The notes under the pieces: generated by a model
The model's input: the letters and a program-made list of their open reading frames with translations, nothing else
Database searches by the model: none
What the model was told of the DNA's origin: nothing
Assembly (NCBI GenBank): GCA_023434465.1
Contig: JAEYSQ010000190.1
Span: 1-17,515, forward strand
Origin: Actinomycetes bacterium
GTDB lineage: Bacteria > Actinomycetota > Thermoleophilia > Solirubrobacterales > 70-9
Reading direction: 5' to 3'
DNA: 17,515 nt
Translations under genes and position numbers: made by a program
In this document: positions 13,255-17,515 of the stretch, one piece after another
Position numbering within the stretch: the first letter of the stretch is position 1
Layout of the letters: the number at the start of each line of letters is the position of its first letter

Positions 13255-14537
13255 TGTCCGTCTCTTTCGCGTCGGACCGCCCTTTCGGCGATGTCCCGTC
13301 GCATCTGTTTGCCATCGAAATTGACTGCGTCAGCCGCATCGTAAGCGCGATCGCGCGCGGTTGCAGCGTCAGGTCCCACGCCGGTCAGGTTCAGCACCCG
13401 ACCGCCGGCGGTGACGATACTCCCGTCCTGTTCGGCGGTTCCGGCGTGAACGACCTCGGCCGAGGCTGCCGCCTCCTCGAGACCGGTGATCACATCTCCC
13501 TTCGAGGAGGACGCCGGATAACCGGCCGAAGCCAGGACGACGGTGACCGCAAACTGGTCCGCAAAGCTGACCTCTTTGCTGGCAAGTCCGCCGGCGACCG
13601 TCGCGGCGAGAAAGAGGTCGACCAGATCCGACTCGAGTCGTGGCAGCACCGCCTGGGTCTCGGGATCTCCGAAGCGGGTGTTGTACTCGAGCACCTTCGG
13701 ACCGTCCGCGGTCATCATCAGGCCGGCGTAGAGCACCCCGTGGAAAGGGTGGCCTCGCCGAGCCATCAGGTCGACGATCGGCTGGTGGACGCTCGCCGAC
13801 AGGTCGGCCAACTCGTCGGCGGACACGGTCTGGACCGGACTGTAGCTCCCCATGCCGCCGGTGTTGGGTCCGGTGTCGCCCTCGCCGATGCGCTTGTAAT
13901 CCTGCGCGGGAGCGAGCGGGATCGCCCGCTCGCCGTCACAGATAGCCAGCAGGGAAAGCTCCTCGCCCTCGAGGAATTCCTCGACCACGACTTCGGTTTC
14001 CCCGAACCGTCGCTCGGTGAAGAAGACCTCGATCGCATCGCGGGCTTCTGCTTCGTTCATGCAGATCAGCACGCCCTTGCCGGCCGCCAGGCCATCGGCC
14101 TTCAGCACGACGGGTGCGCCGGTTTCGGCCACCTTGGCGAGGGCGGATTCGCGATCGGTCACGACCCCGTAGCCCGCGGTGGGCACGCCGGCCTCCTCCA
14201 TCGCCTCCTTGGCATAGGCCTTCGAACCCTCGAGCCGGGCCGCGGCTCCGCTCGGTCCGAAGGCAGCGATTCCCGCCTCGTTCAGCGCGTCGACCACGCC
14301 GGCGACGAGTGGTGCTTCGGGCCCGACCACGACCAGGCCGATCTCGAGTTCGCGCGCCTTCGCGGTGACAGCGGCCGGGTCGACCGGGTCGAGGTCGGGA
14401 AGGCAGGTTGCGTCGGTGGCGATGCCGGGATTACCGGGCGCGCAGAAGAGTTCCGGCGCCTGAGGGGATCGTGAGAGCGCCTTGACGATGGCGTGTTCAC
14501 GGCCGCCACCGCCAAGGACGAGGATGCGGATACTCAA
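13251..14537 (-). CDS. purD: Phosphoribosylamine-glycine ligase (GAR synthetase)
   Basis: PurD joins glycine to phosphoribosylamine with ATP, the second committed step of purine synthesis. The 428-residue protein shows the N-terminal MSIRILVLGGGGREHAIVKA, APGNPGIA (33-40) and VVGPEAPLVAG (70-80). It then has the ATP-grasp core with VVLKADGLAAGKGVLI (143-158), GPNTGGMGSYSP (223-234) and LEYNTRFGDPETQ (283-295). All key segments are intact and the length is normal. It overlaps purE by 4 bp and starts 5 bp after the GYD-domain gene, which suggests co-transcription. Confidence 0.98.
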   Translation of the reverse strand: MSIRILVLGGGGREHAIVKALSRSPQAPELFCAPGNPGIATDATCLPDLDPVDPAAVTAKARELEIGLVVVGPEAPLVAGVVDALNEAGIAAFGPSGAAARLEGSKAYAKEAMEEAGVPTAGYGVVTDRESALAKVAETGAPVVLKADGLAAGKGVLICMNEAEARDAIEVFFTERRFGETEVVVEEFLEGEELSLLAICDGERAIPLAPAQDYKRIGEGDTGPNTGGMGSYSPVQTVSADELADLSASVHQPIVDLMARRGHPFHGVLYAGLMMTADGPKVLEYNTRFGDPETQAVLPRLESDLVDLFLAATVAGGLASKEVSFADQFAVTVVLASAGYPASSSKGDVITGLEEAAASAEVVHAGTAEQDGSIVTAGGRVLNLTGVGPDAATARDRAYDAADAVNFDGKQMRRDIAERAVRRERDGQ

Positions 14538-14542
14538 AGAAC

Positions 14543-14830
14543 TTAGCCGGCCAGAACTTCAGCCAACCGCTCCGCCGAGAGCGCGGTCAGGGTCTGGCTG
14601 GTCATCGTGCCACGGGAACCCATTTCGATTGAAACCTTCGCCATTACCTCCTCGGAGGAGGCTTCGATGATCGAGACGAAGTCGTACTTCCCGAGCGTCG
14701 CGTATTGCGCCACGACCTTGGCCCCGAGCGCCTCCACTTCGCGGTTGACTTCGGCGACGCGGCCGGGATGACTTTTCAGCGTCTTGACACCTTCGGAAGT
14801 CAGGTTGGTCAGCATCACGTAAGTCGGCAT
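14543..14830 (-). CDS. GYD-domain protein, small and of unknown function
   Basis: This 95-residue protein matches the GYD family in layout: an N-terminal strand MPTYVMLTNLTSEGVKTLK, a helical segment RVAEVNREVEALGAKVV, and the family's Gly-x-Tyr-Asp motif as LGKYDFVSIIEASSEE (46-61), then a MTSQTLTAL C-terminal part. The fold is ferredoxin-like; the function is not known. The start was set at ATG 14830 because of the family-typical first residues and a strong GGAGAGG 6 nt upstream; an in-frame ATG at 14845 overlaps that site. It directly precedes purD with a 5-bp gap, so it probably heads the purD-purE-purB transcript. Confidence 0.88.
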   Translation of the reverse strand: MPTYVMLTNLTSEGVKTLKSHPGRVAEVNREVEALGAKVVAQYATLGKYDFVSIIEASSEEVMAKVSIEMGSRGTMTSQTLTALSAERLAEVLAG

Positions 14831-14836
14831 CTCGAT

Positions 14837-14843
14837 CCTCTCC
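14837..14843 (-). promoter_or_regulatory. Shine-Dalgarno site GGAGAGG of the GYD-domain gene
   Basis: GGAGAGG stands 6 nt before ATG 14830 on the minus strand. It decides the start against the upstream in-frame ATG 14845. It contrasts with the SD-less starts of several other genes here, so this transcript must have a leader. TATGCT (14887-14892) is a possible -10 box giving roughly 50 nt of leader. Confidence 0.6.
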
Positions 14844-14920
14844 ATGGTTTGCGACTGGTTTCACAACCGGTACCCGGTCTGCCGCCAGCATATGCGAGGG
14901 CGCCGCTCGACCGGGCGCGC

Positions 14921-15472
14921 TCAGTCCAGGACCACGAGGACTTCGCGGGCCCAGCGGACGTTGCCGCGCTCGAAGGCGATTCCCCGCTTGAGAGCGAGGT
15001 ACGGGCCGAGGTTCTCCCGACCTGGACCGCCAGCGAGGAAGTCCCGCTCGGACTGATCGCCGAGCAGGGTCGTACGGAGCGTCTCGTACATCGCCAGCTT
15101 TTCCCGGCTGGCCTCCATCCGTGCCCGGACCGCGGCCGCGACCTCGACCGCGTTCTCATCGTTCAGGCTCGCCACCTTGACGAGCAGATCGTCCCGAATC
15201 ACGGTCGGTCTGGTGCTGCCACGAATGAACTCGCGAAGTTCCCGGCTCCCGGCCGCAGTTATGCGGAAGACCCGCTTGTCAGGGCGCCTCTGCTGACGCA
15301 CCGTGCGGGCTCGGACCAGTCCTTCCTCCTCCAGGTGATCCAGTTCCCGGTAAACCTGCTGCTGTGAAGCGGGCCAGAAGTTGGCCACCGACGTATCGAA
15401 ACGCTTCGAAAGCTCGTAGCCGGAGCCCTCTTCGGTGGTCAGTGCGGCCAGCACCGCGTGCTTCAGCGCCAC
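14921..15472 (-). CDS. PadR-family transcriptional regulator
   Basis: The 183-residue protein has the PadR winged helix domain at residues 1 to about 85: ALKHAVLAALTTEEGSGYEL, FWPASQQQVYRELDHLEEEG and LVRARTVRQQRRPDKRVFRI with TAAGSRELREFI. A C-terminal helical dimerisation domain follows, with KVASLNDENAVEVAAAVRAR. PadR proteins of this shape are usually repressors relieved by small hydrophobic or phenolic ligands. The start is a GTG (15472). It is divergent from the FAD oxidoreductase gene, with an 83-bp region containing three TTGAGTA half-sites, so it most likely represses itself and that gene. Confidence 0.95.
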   Translation of the reverse strand: MALKHAVLAALTTEEGSGYELSKRFDTSVANFWPASQQQVYRELDHLEEEGLVRARTVRQQRRPDKRVFRITAAGSRELREFIRGSTRPTVIRDDLLVKVASLNDENAVEVAAAVRARMEASREKLAMYETLRTTLLGDQSERDFLAGGPGRENLGPYLALKRGIAFERGNVRWAREVLVVLD

Positions 15473-15496
15473 GGGACTGGATTTCTCGTGAAATTG

Positions 15497-15542
15497 TTTC
15501 TATACTCAACAAATTGAGTAGTCACAATGTTGAGTATAGAAA
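15497..15542. promoter_or_regulatory. Divergent padR/oxidoreductase promoter and PadR operator with three TTGAGTA half-sites
   Basis: A perfect 15-bp inverted repeat, TTTCTATACTCAACA (15497-15511) and TGTTGAGTATAGAAA (15528-15542), surrounds a 16-nt centre. Inside it a second dyad, TACTCAA-CAAA-TTGAGTA (15503-15520), shares the left half. This gives half-sites at 15503-15509, 15514-15520 and 15530-15536. On the minus strand TTGTGA (15522-15527), a 17-bp spacer and TATAGA (15499-15504) form a good promoter for padR. On the plus strand TATAGA (15535-15540) with a poorer TTGAGT -35 (15514-15519, 15-bp spacer) could serve the oxidoreductase. Both promoters lie within the operator, and the stretch is AT-rich in a GC-rich genome. 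Confidence 0.7.
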
Positions 15543-15555
15543 GGCTGAAGGCGGA

Positions 15556-17265
15556 ATGAGCGAAGAGATCTGGGAGCGCGTGGTTCCTCCGGTGCCGGCC
15601 GAGCCGGACGCGGTGGTCATCGGCTCGGGCCTGGCGGGGCTGACCGCGGCGGCCTATCTCGCGGCGCTGGGCCAGGAGGTGCTCGTGCTCGAGCAGTACG
15701 ACGTCGCCGGCGGCTGCAGCCAGACCTTCCGCCGCAAGAACGAATGGCAGTTCGACGTCGGCCTGCACTACATCGGAGGGGTCAAGACAGGCGAGATCGC
15801 CCGCATCCTGCGCGGCGTTGGGTTGCTCGATCGGATCGAGTTCGCCGAGCTCGACCCGGATGGTTTCGACACCTTCGTCTTCCCTGACCTCGAGTTCAAG
15901 GTTCCGAAGGGCTGGGAGAACTACGTCGCTCGTCTCGTCGAAACCTTCCCCGACGAGGAGGAAGGCCTGCGAGCGGTAACTGACGTGATGAGGAACCTGA
16001 TGGACGAGTTCAGCAGCGTCGGAGTTCCCGACAGCGAAACCGACCTGACGGAATACCTCGAGAAAGCACCCACCGTGGTGAGCTGGGGCATGCGCTCGAT
16101 GACTGACCTCTTTGACGAGCATTATCTCAGCGAGCGTTCTCGCGCGATCCTGCTCGGGCAGGCAGGCGATTACGCCACGCCGCCCTCCCGGGCGCCGGTG
16201 ATCCTCCATACCGCAGTCCTCGACCATTACCTGCAGGAAGGCGGCTTTTACGTTCGCGGCGGAGGCCAGGAACTGGCCGGGCACCTGGTCGACCTGATCC
16301 ACGCCTACGGTGGCCGGGTTCGCACCCACGCCGAAGTGGCACGGATCGTCACCGAACCGGGAGGGGCTGGCCACCGGGTGACCGGGGTCGAGCTGGCCGG
16401 AGGCGAGCTGATCCCGACCGGAAACGTGATCGCCACCGGTGACATCAAACACCTCTTCCTCGAGTTGCTCGACGAAGAAGCGGTCCCGGAAGAACTTCGA
16501 AGCCAGGTCGACGGGTTTCGCATGGCCGCCCCGCTCGTCACGGTCTATCTCGGGGTTGACTTCGACATCACCGAACGGATGCCGGCCACCAACTACTGGC
16601 TGCACAGCCGTTACGACCAGGAGTCCTACTACGACCCGATCGCGGCCGGTGAGCTTGACTCCGATCCACCGGTCTACATCTCGTCGGCTTCGGCGAAGGA
16701 TCCGGGTCACGAAGGTCACGCCCCACCCGGTTGTTCGACCATCGAGCTGATGACCTGGGCCACGTCCGACCCTGAAGCCTGGGGGGTCGACGAGTCGGGT
16801 GATGCTCCGAAGTACAGCCGTCAGGCCTCATACCGCGAAGTCAAGGACCGGATCACCGAGCAGCTGATCGACCGAGCGGAGGAACAGCTCGGCGAGATCC
16901 GCCCGCACATCCTCTGGAAGGAAGCGGCGACCCCGATGACCCAGACCCGCTACACCCTTTCGACCGGTGGTTCCTCCTACGGCATCGAAGGTGCAACCGA
17001 TCAGTTCGGGCCGCTCCGGCCCGAGTACAAGACTCCGATCGAGGGCCTCTTCCTGGGCGGGGCCTCAAGCCGTCGCGGGCACGGAATCGTCGGCGCGATG
17101 TCAGGCGGAGTCGAAGCGGCCAGTGCGTTGACCGGCCGCAAACTGCGCTCAGAGGTCGGCCAGGGAGCCGTCTTTGGCGACCCCTCGCAGCTCAGCTCAG
17201 GGGGCGAGGGCTGGGACGCCCTCGAAGCCTGCCGCAAGCTCCAGGAAAAAGCGCTCCGCGCCTAG
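15556..17265 (+). CDS. FAD-dependent oxidoreductase of the CrtI/RetSat (phytoene desaturase-like) family
   Basis: The 569-residue protein (from ATG 15556, preceded by GAAGGCGGA) has an N-terminal Rossmann FAD site: AVVIGSGLAGLTAAAYLAAL with Gly23, Gly25 and Gly28, then Glu46 in VLVLEQYDVAGGCSQTF. FDVGLHYIGG (66-75) is typical of the carotenoid isomerase and all-trans-retinol 13,14-reductase branch. The C-terminal FAD motif is GLFLGGASSRRGHGIVGAMS followed by GGVEAASALTGR. About 35 residues follow it. The substrate cannot be assigned: carotenoid, retinoid or another polyunsaturated lipid are possible. No crtB, crtE or other carotenoid gene is adjacent. In-frame sequence before 15556 belongs to padR antisense and the operator. 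PadR control is likely from the shared operator. Confidence 0.9.
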   Translation: MSEEIWERVVPPVPAEPDAVVIGSGLAGLTAAAYLAALGQEVLVLEQYDVAGGCSQTFRRKNEWQFDVGLHYIGGVKTGEIARILRGVGLLDRIEFAELDPDGFDTFVFPDLEFKVPKGWENYVARLVETFPDEEEGLRAVTDVMRNLMDEFSSVGVPDSETDLTEYLEKAPTVVSWGMRSMTDLFDEHYLSERSRAILLGQAGDYATPPSRAPVILHTAVLDHYLQEGGFYVRGGGQELAGHLVDLIHAYGGRVRTHAEVARIVTEPGGAGHRVTGVELAGGELIPTGNVIATGDIKHLFLELLDEEAVPEELRSQVDGFRMAAPLVTVYLGVDFDITERMPATNYWLHSRYDQESYYDPIAAGELDSDPPVYISSASAKDPGHEGHAPPGCSTIELMTWATSDPEAWGVDESGDAPKYSRQASYREVKDRITEQLIDRAEEQLGEIRPHILWKEAATPMTQTRYTLSTGGSSYGIEGATDQFGPLRPEYKTPIEGLFLGGASSRRGHGIVGAMSGGVEAASALTGRKLRSEVGQGAVFGDPSQLSSGGEGWDALEACRKLQEKALRA

Positions 17266-17515
17266 GATCCGAAGCCGGCGTGGATGTGGTCCGCGTGGTC
17301 GGACATGGCGAAGGCCGGGCCGGCCCCGTCGACGTCCCAGCCGTAGATCAGCTCGGTCGGCTTGACGCCGTCGGGCAGGCTGGCCAGAATCTGGATCACC
17401 TCGGTGCAGGGGCTGGTCGCCGACTGGTCGGTGCAGGAGACACCGTTGACTCCGGCGATGTCCATCGCCCTGCCCTCGTAGTGGTTCGAGACGTTGCCGG
17501 AAGCGGTCATCATGC
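17262..17515 (-). CDS. C-terminal part of an M15-like (D-Ala-D-Ala carboxypeptidase-type) peptidase, truncated by the window edge
   Basis: About 84 codons are visible, open to the right edge. The frame shows SNHYEGRAMDIAGVNG and then, near the end, SDHADHIHAGFGS. The spaced His...Asp and HIH residues match the zinc-ligand pattern SxHxxGxAxDi...H.H of M15/VanY-like cell-wall peptidases and related domains. Two cysteines (in VSCTDQSATSPCTEV) may form a disulfide, which fits an exported protein. The N-terminus and any signal peptide are outside the window, so family assignment rests on this motif alone. Its stop overlaps the convergent oxidoreductase stop in the shared CTAG (17262-17265). Confidence 0.7.
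   Translation of the reverse strand, partial: MMTASGNVSNHYEGRAMDIAGVNGVSCTDQSATSPCTEVIQILASLPDGVKPTELIYGWDVDGAGPAFAMSDHADHIHAGFGS

Noticed and set aside
11530..13344. 604-codon plus-strand open frame opposite purB and purE
   Set aside because: It is antisense to two unmistakable enzymes across their boundary, has no recognisable domain, and arises from high GC at third positions that suppresses stops on the opposite strand.
13254..14474. 406-codon plus-strand open frame opposite purD
   Set aside because: It is antisense to an intact PurD with all ATP-grasp motifs; its composition (rich in His, Gly, Asp, Arg) is typical of shadow frames.
15463..16719. 418-codon minus-strand open frame opposite the FAD oxidoreductase
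   Set aside because: It would cross the PadR operator and lie antisense to a protein with clear FAD motifs; no domain is visible.

Overview
The window is high-GC bacterial chromosome with dense coding and short gaps. The best fit is an actinobacterium, plausibly from the Thermoleophilia/Solirubrobacterales side. That placement is an inference from the GC-rich codon use, TANNNT -10 boxes very close to start codons, an NhaA-thioredoxin fusion, and the style of the secreted pentapeptide-repeat and M15-like proteins. No tRNA, rRNA, CRISPR array, transposase or phage gene was seen.

Layout. Positions 1-1700 (minus) hold an NhaA Na+/H+ antiporter fused to a C-terminal thioredoxin/DsbA-like domain; its 3' end lies outside the window. 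Positions 1876-5913 (minus) hold a tightly overlapped operon purC-purS-purQ-purL. Divergent from purC are two secreted-protein genes on the plus strand, an SMP-30-like beta-propeller (5973-6902) and a pentapeptide-repeat protein (6935-7852). Each has the same TAGGGT-N6-ATG arrangement, which suggests leaderless mRNAs. A GNAT acetyltransferase (7866-8387, perhaps starting at 8477) and an A2-type cytochrome c oxidase subunit I (8540-10477) follow on the minus strand. A LysR regulator (10551-11435, plus) is divergent from the oxidase and has two dyads in the shared promoter. A second purine cluster lies on the minus strand from 14830 down to 11491: GYD-domain gene, purD, purE, purB. A PadR regulator (14921-15472, minus) is divergent from a CrtI/RetSat-like FAD oxidoreductase (15556-17265, plus), with a striking AT-rich operator between them. 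The last gene, reading in from the right edge on the minus strand, is the C-terminal part of an M15-like cell-wall peptidase.

How the genes fit together. PurD, the PurSQL FGAM synthase complex, PurE, PurC and PurB cover many of the steps from phosphoribosylamine to AICAR, plus the adenylosuccinate cleavage in the AMP branch. purF, purN, purM, purK and purH are not in the window. LysR/ctaD and PadR/oxidoreductase are two divergent regulator-target pairs whose operator candidates can be read directly.

Most notable observation: purQ carries an in-frame insertion of about 29 codons built around a perfect 17-bp inverted repeat (4681-4747). It lies between the N-terminal strand and the conserved VWHEETDL segment. 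It looks like a palindromic element tolerated inside an essential enzyme, similar in concept to the Rickettsia palindromic elements.
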